Counted from the first letter of the stretch, positions 1-13,177 are shown. The stretch is 64,000 bases of DNA from Flaccisagitta enflata (GCA_965153355.1 OZ231126.1:72912001-72976000), one strand, 5' to 3'. Made by a program: numbers and translations. Notes: a model not told the origin generated them from the sequence alone.

Positions 1-129
1 TATCTGAAAAACATTCTTTCTCAATCTAACCCAAAAGCAAACTACTTACCAAACGTAGCTAGGGCAATGATTGTTACCTGTGTAACCAAAATTCAATCTC
101 CCAAGGGTAACATTGTTAAGAAACCATAC
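1..129. other. Unassigned AT-rich sequence at window edge
   Basis: I see no gene, repeat or RNA signature in these first bases. The sequence is interrupted by the window edge. Confidence 0.5.
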
Positions 130-406
130 CCTATGTCACTAATCAAGCCCTCAGAGTTCTGGAAGCAGCAATTTAAGGCCTGGTATCAGCCCTCTAAAGC
201 CTGAATTAAGCCCATTGATGCTTGATATCAGCTCTCTGGCAGAGAGAGTCTGTGCAACCTGAAGTCGGACCTTCAGACCCCAAATCAGTCCTCTCATGCC
301 TGAAATTGACTTTGAGGCCGCCGCCTTGCTTTCATTCCACTACTGCGAGACTGCAATTCAGCAGGGAGAGGGTTACCGCTAACCATACGCGATCCTTGGA
401 TGACTG
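130..406 (-). repeat. Degraded PAL element (PAL-0)
   Basis: The interior has decayed CTGAAATC/CCCTCT-type units like those of the PAL copies at 11.4 kb. A GGCCGCCGCCTTGCT block near 315 matches the PAL arm end. The right terminus, GGTTACCGCTAACCAT followed by the hairpin ATCC-TT-GGAT and GACTG, matches the terminus of the copies at 32.6 and 38.4 kb. The left arm is not recognisable. HA-1 begins directly after it. Confidence 0.6.
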
Positions 407-411
407 TTTTT

Positions 412-609
412 AGTCGCGTGCTACGCGACTCTACAACCCGCTTTGTCGGTCTGCCCGTCGGTCTGTCGGTCCTTCCGTCGGTCCGTCCGTCTGTCACACT
501 TTTTTTTTGCGGTCTCTGGCCTCACTGCTCCTGCCCAAATGATAGAGTGACCTCAGATACAACCCCTGCCCACCCACACGCGACTGGGGTAGCCGTGTAT
601 ACGGCCTTG
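412..609 (+). mobile_element. HA-1, hairpin-ended short element
   Basis: It starts after a T-run with AGTCGCGT-GCT-ACGCGACT, a perfect 8-bp stem, then CTCTACAACCCG. A variable CGGTC/CGTC core follows, then CACAC-T-run, then GGCCTCACTGCTCCTGCCC. A subterminal CACACGCGACT is inverted relative to the hairpin arm, and the element ends GGCCTTG before TTTT. No reading frame is conserved between copies. Similar copies lie at 6374, 13495, 26653, 28740 and 62102. I infer a non-autonomous transposon; its mobiliser is unknown. Confidence 0.8.
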
Positions 610-924
610 TTTTTCCTTAATCTTCCTTATCTTTACCTAGATCTTTATTCTTCTTTCTTCCTCTGCTTTTGACATCTTCTGTTTTCCACCTCTCAGAATT
701 CTTTTTGCATTTCAGATTTTTTTCTCTCATGATAACTTTCATCGAACCTGCATCATTTACCCATATAATCCCATACGTTGTACATTTCACCATACAATTT
801 GCTTTTTCCAAAGCCCTCTCTACCCAGTTTTCTCTAATTTCTTCGTCTTGTTTACTTCGTGATTCATATTCCTTTCCCAATCCACCGTTTTCTCTCGTCT
901 TTTCTATCTCTCGTCTTTCCTTTT
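610..924. other. Pyrimidine-rich unassigned stretch
   Basis: The sequence is T/C-rich without a regular period. Open frames here look like chance products of base composition. I see no gene. Confidence 0.5.
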
Positions 925-1585
925 GGGCAGCGGCCCCAAAGGGGCCGATGACCTATGCTTTCACATATGCAGAAATTTCTCCTCCTCCTCCATCCCCCCC
1001 CAAGGCCAAAGCCAGTTTGAGGCCGTGCTCCACTTGAGGCCCAAATCCCAGCAGCCTGGGGAATCCCTGCCTTGAGAAAATCCCAGCCTTGAGGCTCAAA
1101 ACCCAGCCTTGAGGCCCAAAACCCAGCCTTGAGGCTCAAAACCAAACCTGTGGGCCTAAATCCTGGCCCCAAGACCCAAAACCCAGCCTTGAGGCCCAAA
1201 TCCACACCTTGTTGCCAAACCCCAGCCATGAGATCCGAATCCCAGCCTTGGTGTTCAAATCCCAACCATGAGACCCATCTATCAATCTTGAGGCCCAAAT
1301 ACCAGCATTGAGGTCCAAAACCCAGTCTTGAGGCCCAAAACCTAGCCTTGAGGCCAAAATTCCAGCCTTGAGACAAAATTCCAGCCTTGAGGCTCAAATC
1401 CAAGCCTTGAGGCCCAAATACCAGCTTTGACGTCCAAATTCCAGCTTTGAGGCCAAAATCCCTGAAACTTACTAAGCATAGGTCATCTGCCCCTTCGGGG
1501 CCGCTGCCCCTCTAACCACCTCACGCCCATATATACTCACATGGGGGCAACGGGTACGGCTGACCATCTAACGCTTTTGCGACTA
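925..1585 (-). mobile_element. PAL-1, long-inverted-arm element with CCCAAATC minisatellite
   Basis: The left arm GGGCAGCGGCCCCAAAGGGG, then GACCTATGC, is matched by an inverted right arm near 1469-1512 (GCATAGGTCATC, then GGGGCCGCTGCCC). Between them lie about 20 imperfect copies of a unit near 21 bp containing TTGAGGCCCAAA and CCCAGCC. After the right arm comes the terminus GGGTACGGCTGACCATCTAA with the mini-hairpin CGC-TTTT-GCG and ACTA. Open frames on both strands through the array are repeat translations. Confidence 0.8.
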
Positions 1586-2240
1586 TTTCTAGTTAACCGC
1601 AGTGTTTCCTTTTGTCAGTTCACTTTGTCCTTTAATCATCCGGTCTCCTTCTTACGAATTTTTGAGCAGCGACTCCAAAAAATCGATGTCCCATAGAAAA
1701 AGGGGGTTAAATTTCAATAACTCCATCCTATACTAACGTAAAGTCATTTATATAAAAGATTAGGTGAAATGAAGACATTTTTCCTCTTTGTTCTTTGTGA
1801 AGGACATCTACTGTTTTAGGTTTGGGTTACCTGCGCTATCCTGTGACTTCTATGTTCTCACAATTACACCTCAGTCCTTTCTTCCTTCCAACATGCGTTT
1901 TATTTCCATTTGAATTTGTTTACAAACATTGCATCTATCTCAGGCCTCTTCTGTCCTTTTCATCTCGTCTCAACCTCTCTCCCAGTCCTATCTCTGACCT
2001 TTCTCCCTTCAATCTATCGCTTGATTTCTATAAAAAAAAACTTCTCTCATCCTTTTCCACGGTTTCTCCAGTCTTCCTCACCTTCCGCGTCTCCCAGTCC
2101 TTCCCTTCCCCCTTCCCCCGCCCCCCTTCCCTCCTGTGCCTCGTTGGTTCTGTGTTGCGTTGGATTCCCAATCCCGATTACTTTATCATCAGAATTTGCG
2201 GCGTTGCATTGACGGCCAATTCTCCCCGCAGCTACGGTTC
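1586..2240. other. No recognisable gene; C/T-rich unique sequence
   Basis: This is non-repetitive sequence that becomes increasingly pyrimidine-rich towards the TTTCC array. I find no splice-supported coding sequence or RNA gene. Confidence 0.5.
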
Positions 2241-2345
2241 TTTTTTCCTTCCTTTCCTTTCCTTTCCTTTCCTTTCCTTTCCTTTCCTTTCCTCTCCTTT
2301 CCTTTCCTTTCCTTTCCTTTCCTTTCCTTTCCTTTCCTTTCCTTT
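2241..2345 (+). repeat. (TTTCC)n pentanucleotide microsatellite
   Basis: About 20 near-perfect TTTCC units, with single substitutions at 2294 and 2348. They open all forward frames, which explains the FLSFP-type translations. Confidence 0.95.
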
Positions 2346-2498
2346 CCTCTCTCTCTTTCTCTCCTTTCCTTCTTTTATTCTTCTTTCCTCTTCCTCTTTT
2401 TCATCCTTTTTTTTGTTTTCTTTTTTTACTCCGATCGACTTTTTTTGTTTGTGTCATTGATTCAAATTTCTCCGTCCCTGTCACCATCTCTCAGTTTG

Positions 2499-3147
<649 letters not shown>

Positions 3148-3325
3148 GGGTGCGTTTCTACTCAAAGCCAGAAACACGTTTTTCAGGTAGGTTTTAAAAT
3201 TCGCGATTTTCACCACCCTCATCCTGAAAAAACATTGGCCTCGTGCAGGGATTGAACCCACGCTTAAAAACAATATGTTACAATAGTTTATAAGCATACG
3301 CCTTAACCACCTGCGCCACTGAGAC
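3148..3325 (-). mobile_element. tRNA-headed SINE, copy 1 (reverse)
   Basis: Read on the minus strand it begins GTCTCAG and has an A-box-like TGGCGCAGGTGGTTAAGGCG. A class-II-length middle follows, then a B-box-like GTGGGTTCAATCCCTGC T-arm. The first five acceptor bases can pair with GAGGC, and the tRNA-like part is about 88 nt, the size of tRNA-Leu/Ser. A body of about 110 bp follows, ending TTTGAGTAGAAACGCACCC. Copy 2 (3469-3660) shares head and body and faces it. The anticodon stem does not pair well, so this is a tRNA-derived SINE rather than a working tRNA. Confidence 0.75.
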
Positions 3326-3468
3326 ATATATTCAAATATTAAAGATTTTTTTTGGTATACTTGTTTAATAGAGACGCAATTGAATAAGATAGCCATTACA
3401 GAACTGAACCCCCATAAATAGATATAAAGTTGTTGAATAAGGCCACCGAAATTCCACTGATTTGAGTA

Positions 3469-3660
3469 ATTGCCCTAATGGCGTGGTTGGTAAGGGCGTT
3501 GACTTCAAGTTCAAGGAAGCTGCATCCATAAGGCAACTTAAAAAGGGTTCAAATCTACCTTGTGCCTCAATTTTTTTCAGGGAGAGTGAAGTAAAATCGC
3601 GAGTAAAATTGCAAGACCCACATAAGAAACGCGTTTGTGTCTTTGAGTAGAAACACACCC
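3469..3660 (+). mobile_element. tRNA-headed SINE, copy 2 (forward)
   Basis: The head has A-box-like ATGGCGTGGTTGGTAAGGGC, then GACTTCAAGTTC as in a tRNA-Leu(CAA) anticodon loop. A long variable-arm region and the B-box-like GGGTTCAAATC follow. The body (TTTTTTTCAGG, AAAATCGCGA, AACGCGTTT) aligns with copy 1 and ends TTTGAGTAGAAACACACCC. The T-stem is degenerate. The known SINE pattern of Pol III head plus conserved body fits. The partner LINE is not identifiable. Confidence 0.75.
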
Positions 3661-3663
3661 ATT

Positions 3664-3833
3664 GTAGGATCTCACCGTGGCCAAAAACAGCCGAGAAACG
3701 CGGTTTTTGTACAGGCGTAACGGACCGACCGACGGACGGACCGACCGACGGACGGACCGACCGACGGAATGACCGACCGACCGACGGACCGACGGACGGA
3801 CAAACCCTCTTATAGAGATGCGAGAACGCATCT
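3664..3833 (-). mobile_element. HC-1, hairpin-ended element with AGATGCG stem
   Basis: On the minus strand it starts TTTTT, then AGATGCG-TTCT-CGCATCT (7-bp stem), CTATAAGAGGGTTTGTCC and a CGTC/GGTC core. The left limit is uncertain because it abuts the SINE. HC-2 at 4128 is a decayed relative. It differs from HA and HB in stem sequence but keeps the layout. Confidence 0.6.
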
Positions 3834-3914
3834 AAAAAGAGAGAGAAAAAAAAAGAAAGAAAAGGATGAAAAACAAAATGGATTCGCGCCAACAGCGTTA
3901 AAGAAGTCCGTATT

Positions 3915-4053
<139 letters not shown>

Positions 4054-4127
4054 AGGTTAACGCTTTTGCTTTCCTCCATTCACGTGTTTCACTTTTAAAT
4101 GGTTTTCATTTTCTTCGTGATAAAAAA

Positions 4128-4301
4128 CAAGGCCAAGAGATGTCCAATAGATGCGTCCTCTTTGGATGTAAAGATGAAGGAAGATGATGAAAAGAGTGTC
4201 TTTGAATTGACGTGAAGGAAATTTTGCATTATAGGTAGATTTTTTGATGGATGGAGCTATAGATGGATATATACTGTTGTGGAGATGCGAGAACGTATTT
4301 T
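4128..4301 (-). mobile_element. HC-2, decayed hairpin-ended element
   Basis: The left end is CAAGGCCAAGAGATG, the reverse of the GGCCTTG end. The right end is GAGATGCGAGAACGTATTTT, a damaged copy of the HC-1 hairpin. The core is diverged and holds GATGGATGGA-type repeats. Confidence 0.5.
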
Positions 4302-4581
4302 GAAGTGGACTTGCTTGGAGTGGTAAAAAACTGCGAAATTAGCACAAAAAAGAAAAAAAGAAACAAAATTACGAGGCTGGAAGCGAAAACCAAATGGGCC
4401 TTCATCGGCGAAACCCCTTTCTTCATTATCTTTTTTTCTTTTTTTAAGTTCGTACTAGTTTTCGTTAAAAATAAAGAAACAAAGGAATATCCTCAACCTA
4501 GAACGGGGAAGTAGAACAATTGGATTACCTGCGACACAACGATTGAGTCTCTACGACCATCTCGGTTTGCAAATGCACCTA
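4302..4581. other. Unassigned AT-rich sequence
   Basis: I see no gene, RNA signature or repeat family here. Confidence 0.4.
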
Positions 4582-5345
4582 CCCTGCTTTCAATATCGAG
4601 TGTTACCAGCAAAACCTTTATTGCGTCTAAATTATATATTTTGGGAAATTCAGGTAGGATTTGCCAAAAAGCATATAACCTACCATTTGTTCATGCAAAA
4701 TTTCAAAGGACTGGCTTAAGCCGTTTGGCTTCCACATGATTTTGAATGAAAATGAGATAAACCCCATAAGAGATTTTTTTAAAAAATTGAATAACTGACA
4801 CTTTGACATTGAATCATTGTCATTTCTTAATGAATCAAGCAAAAATGGCCAGATTTGTCTTGAAAGAAGGATATTAGTCTCAGTTTATGTATCTCTGTAG
4901 AAAAAGACCAAATCATTGAAATCTATGTGGAAAATCTGGGTTTTCCTTTTAATTTTTGAAGTTTGAGCAGGTTTCAAATAACAACAACTGTATTTTAGCA
5001 TCAAAATTCTTATAGAATGGTGAAAAGCTAAAATGATACAAATTAAGTGTCAATTATTGACTATACATGACTTATTTGGTCATTCCAGCTCATGATGCAC
5101 AAAGTGTATTAGGGTTCATACATAGAAATTCGCTCAAAAATGTCGTTTTTTTAGCAAATTTTGCTCAAATTTCATCAAATTTCAAAAACATGTGGACGAT
5201 AAACCGCTAGACCCAGCATGACGAAATTTTGCATGAAATAATGGTAAGTTATTTGCTTTCAGACAAAACCAACCAGATTTTCTAAAAATAAATACTTTAG
5301 ACGCAATAAAGGTTTTGCTGGTAACACTCGATAATGAAAGCAGGG
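4582..5345. mobile_element. 764-bp foldback/MITE flanked by TA
   Basis: The left arm starts CCCTGCTTTCAATATCGAGT and the right arm ends with its near-exact reverse complement, ATAATGAAAGCAGGG. The arms stay alignable for about 190 bp, through CCAGCAAAACCTTTATTGCG and CATGCAAAATTTC. Both outer edges are TA (4580-4581 and 5346-5347), the target duplication typical of Tc1/mariner-type elements. The interior is AT-rich and non-coding. I infer a non-autonomous DNA transposon. Confidence 0.8.
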
Positions 5346-5379
5346 TAATGTATTGCAATTCGATGCTCTTGAAAGTTTT

Positions 5380-5492
5380 TTGGTGCGCCAACGCACCTCT
5401 TTAACTGGTCGTGTCCACCCGTTGGTTGGTTGGTCGGCCGGTCACGAAAACGCTTGATTTACACGGTTCACCTATTGGCCTACTCGACCCTG
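5380..5492 (+). mobile_element. HB-1, diverged hairpin-ended element
   Basis: TTTTTTGGTGCGCCAACGCACCTCT gives a GGTGCG/CGCACC stem, then TTAACTGGTCGTGTCC, a GGTTGGT core and an ATTGGCCTACTCGACCCTG end. It aligns with HB copies at 61846 and 62283 but lacks the clean GGCCTTG end. It begins about 33 bp after the foldback. Confidence 0.65.
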
Positions 5493-5666
5493 TTCTACTT
5501 TTATATCGGCTTTTCCACACAAGCAATTTGAACAGAATAGTTGCGTGGTGAGAGATTACACGTCGACTAGTAGAGTAGGGATAACTTATGTCGTGAATCG
5601 ACAGTCACACCCCTTGGTGACGGTCATTCGACATCATGGTCAAAAACCGTTACAACTTATGGACAG

Positions 5667-5705
<39 letters not shown>

Positions 5706-5722
5706 TTGAGAGACAGACAAAA

Positions 5723-5757
<35 letters not shown>

Positions 5758-6215
5758 TAGAAAGACAGACAGACACGAAAAAAAAAACAGGTCCAAAGTT
5801 GAGATTTCCAACCCACCTTTGCTCGCTCTCTCCTTTGTTGAACATACTTAGTTCATGATACTTTGAAAAAAAAAGGAAAGAAACGGCCATTTATTAGAGA
5901 AAAAGATTCGACTATTACCATTGAGCAACTGAATGTAGTAATTCATTTATTCATTCATTCATCCATTCATGATACAGAGAGAGACAGAGGGAACCAATGC
6001 TCAAAGAGCTTACCATTAGGTCTGCTGCATAATGCAGAAACGAAACGGAATTGACATTTCGGCAACAACATTCACAGCAAAGTCGAAATAGAAACCTTTT
6101 TGAAGACATTTGAGGAAACTTGAGATAACCGAATGGTTGTAGCTAAGGTCGACGATCTCTAACGTCGACAGACTCGAATGAAATGAGAAAAGAAACTGTC
6201 CCTGTATAAAAAGTA
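5493..6215. repeat. Unique sequence with (GA)n-(ACAG)n array
   Basis: A GA run (5669-5702) passes into ACAG units up to about 5775, and a short ATTC run lies near 5941-5965. The remainder is unique. I see no coding sequence. Confidence 0.7.
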
Positions 6216-6328
6216 GGGATGTGGAAGCGATTGAGCGCTTCCATTTTGGTGGGTGTGATAGCTATTAGTATTTGAACTACAAAATGGAAGCGGAAGCGGA
6301 AGCGGAAGCGGTGGAAGCGGCACATCTC
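6216..6328. mobile_element. 113-bp TA-flanked MITE (GGGATGTGGAAGCG termini)
   Basis: It begins GGGATGTGGAAGCG after TA and ends CCGCACATCTC-type sequence (GCGGCACATCTC) before TA. The inside holds CATTTTG, TTTGAACTACAAAATGGAAG and GGAAGC repeats that expand the right arm. A relative with the same terminus and TTTTGTAGTTCAAATACT lies at 43014-43132. No reading frame. Confidence 0.75.
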
Positions 6329-6373
6329 TAATATAAAGCGACTAAAAACAGTGTCGATAAGATATCAGCAAAA

Positions 6374-6578
6374 CAAGGCCGGATACATGGCTACCCCAGT
6401 CGCGTGCGGGTGGGCAGGGGCTGTAATTAAGGTCACCAGATCATTTGGGCAGGAGCAGTGAGGCCAAAAACCGCAAAACTTCCAAAAAAGTAAAGTGTGA
6501 TGGACGGACGGACTGACGGACGGATCGGCGGACTGACGGACCGACAAAGCGGGTTGTAGAGTCGCGTAGCAGGCGACT
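6374..6578 (-). mobile_element. HA-2, hairpin-ended short element
   Basis: CAAGGCCGGATACATGGCTA, then AGTCGCGTGCGGGTGGGCAG, CATTTGGGCAGGAGCAGTGA, a GACGGACG core and GACAAAGCGGGTTGTAGAGT, with the terminal hairpin at right. One stem base is mutated (GTCGCGTAGCAGGCGAC). Full length compared with HA-1. Confidence 0.8.
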
Positions 6579-7056
6579 AAAAACGTAAAAAGTGGGGGCT
6601 CAAAACAATAAAGCTTCGTTTAGCGAAGAAGTGATTAACTTTGAAAACGAAGCAATTTTGTTCATGTCATCATTTTTTTTTTTTTTTTTTATTTCTGTTT
6701 TTCCATCTTTTTTTCTTTAGACATTGGTGGGCAACGGCTCAAACCTCATTGCGATTTTATCAGAGCCTTTTTTTCTCTATCCATCCTTCCACTCGTGTTT
6801 TTGCATAAAGCTGGTTGGTTCCCTAATAACCGGGTTCGTCAATCATTTTGGCCCAAACATTAGCCTCACCTTCCTACTCTGAAATGGGCATTTTGACCAA
6901 GATGGGCCCTGACTACATCGCCTCAAGGTCCACTCACACTGAGGGGCATCAAGTACCGCTGACCATCAAACACTTCTGCAATTATTCAAATTGTGTTTAA
7001 ATGTAAGTTTTCTCCCCGTCGTTACACTCATTTTTGTTTTTTGCCATTTCTTCTCT

Positions 7057-7057
<1 letters not shown>
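6579..7057. other. Unique sequence with a decayed PAL terminus
   Basis: GGGGCATCAAGTACCGCTGA, then CCATCAAACAC, near 6942 resembles the PAL terminus GGGTACCGCTGACCATC. No arms or repeats accompany it. The rest is unassigned. Confidence 0.4.
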
Positions 7058-7643
<586 letters not shown>

Positions 7644-7747
7644 ATCTTACTTTCATCTTTTTCTGCCCATCAAAAAGTGCCGAGTTGGTTGCCAAAAAGG
7701 GAGGCACAAGAATCGATCAACGCAAAACAGACATTTCAAACGAAAAA

Positions 7748-7748
<1 letters not shown>

Positions 7749-7822
<74 letters not shown>
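7749..7822 (+). repeat. (TG)n dinucleotide array
   Basis: A perfect TG run of about 37 units between two TTTC arrays. Confidence 0.95.
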
Positions 7823-7824
<2 letters not shown>

Positions 7825-7876
7825 CGAACTAGATATTACGAGTCTTATTCCAGACAAAAAAATAAGAGAACAAGTT

Positions 7877-7877
7877 T

Positions 7878-7963
<86 letters not shown>

Positions 7964-8090
7964 TTCCTTCCTTCCTTTCTTTCTTTCTTTCTTTCTTTCT
8001 TTTTTTCATTCTTTCTTTCTTTCTTTGACACTTTCTTACTTTCTTTTTTCTTTCTTTCTTTGTTTCTTTGTTTCTTTTTTTTTTTTGTCA
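7877..8090 (+). repeat. Second (TTTC)n array
   Basis: TTTC units with a short TTCC patch near 7961 and decay towards 8090. It is probably the same ancestral array as 7058-7643, separated by about 230 bp that includes the TG run. Confidence 0.92.
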
Positions 8091-8758
<668 letters not shown>

Positions 8759-8882
8759 TTTTCTTTCTTTCTTTCTTCTTTGCCTCACACATACAACCTT
8801 TTACATTTTCTCTCTATTCTTTTGCCATTGAGACAGAAGAATCTCCTTTTTAGTTTTTTTCCCGATTCTAGAGTCATTTCCG

Positions 8883-9065
8883 ATGCCAAATTTATTGCCA
8901 TTTCTTATGCCATTTTTGATGCCATTTTTTATGCCATTCTCAGTCATCTTTTTTTCCAATGTCATTTTTACGCCACTTCCGATGACATTTTCTGTATTCT
9001 GTAACATTTCTGATTACTTTATTTCTACGCAGATGCCACTTTTAGTAAGATTTCTATGCCATTTT
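8883..9065 (+). repeat. Decayed GATGCCATTTTT minisatellite
   Basis: About ten loose copies of a unit of 14-18 bp with the theme ATGCCATTTTTxAT. Spacing is irregular, so this is an old array. Confidence 0.6.
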
Positions 9066-9751
<686 letters not shown>

Positions 9752-10016
9752 TTTTTTTTGCACCGGCGCGGCTGCGTAACGGCAATCGCATTCGCTGCTC
9801 TCAGATGCGCTGGCAGTTTCCTTTTAAAGCTAAGAAAGAGAGAGAGAGAGAGAGAAAAAGGAACGAAATGAAAAAAGAGAAGAAAAAAAAACTGAAAAAA
9901 TATTGAAGAAAGTCTTTGGATTAACTCCAAAAGAAAAACGCCTAGTAATGAGGAAAGAAAATATTCTTGGCCTAGAAAGAACGAGTTGTGGCGAAAAGAA
10001 CTCCGTTATGCGAGTT

Positions 10017-10320
<304 letters not shown>

Positions 10321-10534
10321 AAATATACAACCATGCATATTTATGTTCATTTTACCATACTAGAATTATGACGGCAAACTTAATTATATTTTTTACATCA
10401 TTAAAATTACTCTGACATTTTCTTACCACAATGTCGTCATTTAATCGCCAGCTTTTTTTACACCTAAATACACGTCAAAATTCACAATGTGGAAAAAAAA
10501 TACACCGAAGCAGAAAGAAAGAATATAAGAATGA

Positions 10535-10573
10535 GACAGGCAGACAGACAGATAGACAGAAAGACAGATAGAC

Positions 10574-10638
<65 letters not shown>

Positions 10639-10641
10639 GTC
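10535..10641 (+). repeat. (ACAG)n array
   Basis: ACAG tetranucleotide run with ATAG variants at its left side. Confidence 0.95.
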
Positions 10642-11392
10642 AAATACAAGAAAATACTGGAGCTGGAGCAGGTGAGGAAAGGAAAGAATCAATTTCGCGA
10701 GAAATGATGGACAAGACGAGATCCAGAGAGCACGCGACCAACAAAAAACAAAACGAAAAAAAGTAGAAAAAGAAAGAAAAAAAAAAGAAAGAAAAAAACC
10801 GCCAAACCATTTATACACACGATTCTCCCATTACCCTTAAATATAATGAAAACAGAGAAGGGCCGATCAACAGACGCGGCGCCTGACTGAGCTTTATTGA
10901 ACCATGATAAAAAGGTATGATAAGAGTTATAAAAAAGAGGTACTCCATGATGGCAAAAGACACGAGAATATGGCATGCATGCGTAAAATGGACGTGTCTT
11001 TTCATAGTCTTTTCCCAGCTGATGTCTCTTGTATGTTTTCACGCTGTCCACACGCAAATGTGGCGTTTGGTGGGGTAATTTTTACATCAGGATGGGATTT
11101 GATGGACAGTGGTATGGCGCTCTAAACGATGTGCAATCATTTTAAGTCAACGCGCAGATACCAAACTTTGGTAGGAAGCTGCAATTAATCATTCATGATT
11201 TTTGTTGAAAAATTATTACCCAAGCCACTGCACGACATGAATTCCACCGCACGAACGTGGCCCTCTGAAAGTATTAAAACGATGATGAAGAAAACATTAT
11301 TTGAATGTGTGGCTGGAATGTAAAAGATTTTTGGGTTGGACGGAGTGGATTGTGGATTAGAAGCATGGTCATGGGCAGAAAAAAAGTAAGAA
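10642..11392. other. Unassigned unique sequence
   Basis: About 750 bp without a recognisable repeat family. No open frame looks protein-like. Confidence 0.4.
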
Positions 11393-11830
11393 GAACACAG
11401 GGGGACTTTTATTTGTCATTCCGTTCGTCCCCCCCCCCCCAGCCCTCTCAGGCCTAAAATCTGCACTCTCCGGCCTGAAATCTGCCCTCTCAGGCCTGAA
11501 ATCTGCCCTCTCAGGCCTTGAATCTGCCCTCTCAGGCCTGAAATCTGCCCCCTCATGCCTGAAATCTGTCCTCTCAGCCTTGAATCTGCCCTCTCAGGCC
11601 TGAAATCTGCCCTCTCAGGCCTTGAATCTGCCCTCTCAGATCTTAAATCTGCCCTCTTATGCTTGAAATCTCTCCTCTCAGGTCTAAAATCTGCCCTCTC
11701 GGGCCTTGAATCTGGGGCGAACGGATGGGTGGACGGACGGAATGACAAATGAAAGTCCCCCTGTGTTCAACAGGACTTTCTCTCCTTGTGGGCCGCTGCC
11801 CTGCTTCCTCCCACTCCAATTCACAATCAT

Positions 11831-13003
11831 AACTAGTCATCCAAGGATCGCACATGGTCAGCAGTACCCGATGCCCTGCTAAGAGCGATCCAGTGAACAG
11901 GTCGCCCAAGGGCAATATGTGGTCAGCGATACCCGTTGCCCTGCTTTGAGTGATTGTGAATTGGAGGGAGGGGGAAGCAGGGCAGCGGCCCCGAAGGGGA
12001 CGAAGTCCTGTAGAACACAGGGGGACTTTCGTTGGTCCTGCCTGAGTAAGGGGATGAGATGCTATAAAGGGCTGACCAAAAGCCTTCAAGAGCCTAAACT
12101 GAGGTCTAAGAAGGTTGATTTAGGGCCTAAGAATGCCAATTGGAAGCTTGAGAGGGCTGACTTGAGGCTTGGGAGAGCTGGATCAAAGCTTGAAATCAGA
12201 GGACTGATTTGAAGCCTGAGAGCAATAAATTGAGGCTTAGATTGCTGATATGAAGCCTGAGAGGCCTAATTTGAGGCCTGAGAGGCCAGGTTTGAGGCCT
12301 GAGAATTTGGATTTGAGGTCTGAGAGGCCTAATTTGAGGCTTGAGAGGCCAGATTTGAGGCCTGAGAGGTTGAATTTGAGGCCTGAGAGGCAAAATTTGA
12401 GGCCTGAGAGGCCAGATTTGAGGCCTGAAGGGCCTGAGGGAGACGCACGGACGAGCAGGCAGACGGGCGACGAAAGTCCTGTGTTCTAGGACTTCGTTCC
12501 CTTCGGGCCGCTGCCCAAAAAGTGGAGTGAGAGCAGGGCAGCGGCCCCAAAGGGCCGATGTCCTGTAGAACACAGGGGGGAATTTCCATACGTCCTAAGG
12601 GGGCATATTTCAGGCCTTAGATGACTGATTTAGACCGCTGAAGGCATATTTGAAGGCTGGAGGGCAGAATCAAGTCTTGGAGAGCCGATTTGAGGTTTGG
12701 AGGGCAAATTTAAGCCATGGAGGGCTGATTTTATGCTTGGAGGGCTAATTGAAGGTCTGGAAGGCAGATTTGAGGTCTGGAGGACAGATTTGAGGTGGGG
12801 GGGCTGATTTGAAGCCTGGAAAGCTGATTTGAGGCCTGGAGGGCTGAATTGAGGGCTGGGAGGGCAAATTTGAGGGCTGGGAGAGCGAATTTGAGGCCAA
12901 CGGGGGGGGGGGCGGACATAAGGACGGACGGACGGACGGACGTATGGAAATTCCCCCCTGTGTTCTACAGGACATCGGCCCTTTGGGGCCGCTGCCCAAA
13001 AAG
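11831..13003 (+). mobile_element. PAL-4, middle nested PAL element
   Basis: The terminus AACTAGTCATCCAAGGATCG, then GCACATGGTCAGCAGTACCC, lies at 11831-11895. The element resumes at 12523 with TGGAGTGAGAGCAGGGCAGC, arm GGGCCGATGTCCTGTAGAAC, units with TTTGAGGTCTGGAGGGC, and the inverted arm ending GCTGCCCAAAAAG at about 13003. The joined order matches the intact PAL-8 at 38402. It splits PAL-2 and is split by PAL-3. Confidence 0.82.
11896..12522 (+). mobile_element. PAL-3, innermost nested PAL element
   Basis: It begins ACAGGTCGCCCAAGGGCAAT (mini-hairpin GCCC-AA-GGGC) and passes through CAGCGATACCCGTTGCCCTG. The arm GCAGCGGCCCCGAAGGGGAC, then GAAGTCCTGTAGAACACAGG, follows, then some 15 copies of a unit near 21 bp with TTTGAGGCCTGAGAGGCC. 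It closes with the inverted arm GAAAGTCCTGTGTTCTAGGA to GGGCCGCTGCCCAAAAAG. Complete. Confidence 0.85.
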
Positions 13004-13042
13004 CAGGGCAACGGGTATCGCTGACCACATATCACCCTTGGG

Positions 13043-13076
13043 CGACCTGTTATAGACGTGCTTTGGCACACGTAAC
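13043..13076 (-). mobile_element. HB fragment at PAL-2 junction
   Basis: TTATAGACGTGCTTTGGCAC, then ACGTAACT, resembles the reverse HB end TTATAGAAGTGCTTTGGCGC-ACCT at 61537. The rest is missing. PAL-2 may have inserted into an HB copy. Confidence 0.45.
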
Positions 13077-13132
13077 TAATCTCGTCTTGTCGTAGAAAAG
13101 AATATCGAAAAGACGAATCTAAAGAAATGATC

Positions 13133-13136
<4 letters not shown>

Positions 13137-13174
<38 letters not shown>
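13137..13174 (+). repeat. (GA)n array
   Basis: Short GA dinucleotide run. Confidence 0.9.

Positions 13175-13177
<3 letters not shown>

Larger units (their letters stand above)
11393..13049 (-). mobile_element. PAL-2, outermost of three nested PAL elements
   Basis: It runs 11393-11830, is interrupted, and resumes at 13004-13049. The left part starts inside the arm (GAACACAGGGGGAC). Units of about 21 bp with CCCTCTCAGGCC and TGAAATCTG follow, then the inverted arm ending GGGCCGCTGCCC and TGCTTCCTCCCACTCCAATT. The rest of the terminus (CAGGGCAACGGGTATCGC, GACCACATAT, hairpin region, GACCTG) lies after PAL-4. Joined, it matches uninterrupted PAL-10 at 41361. The left arm is truncated. Confidence 0.8.

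Noticed and set aside
3241-3325. Functional tRNA gene
   Set aside because: The A and B boxes are good, but the anticodon stem does not pair and a SINE body follows. Treated as a SINE head.
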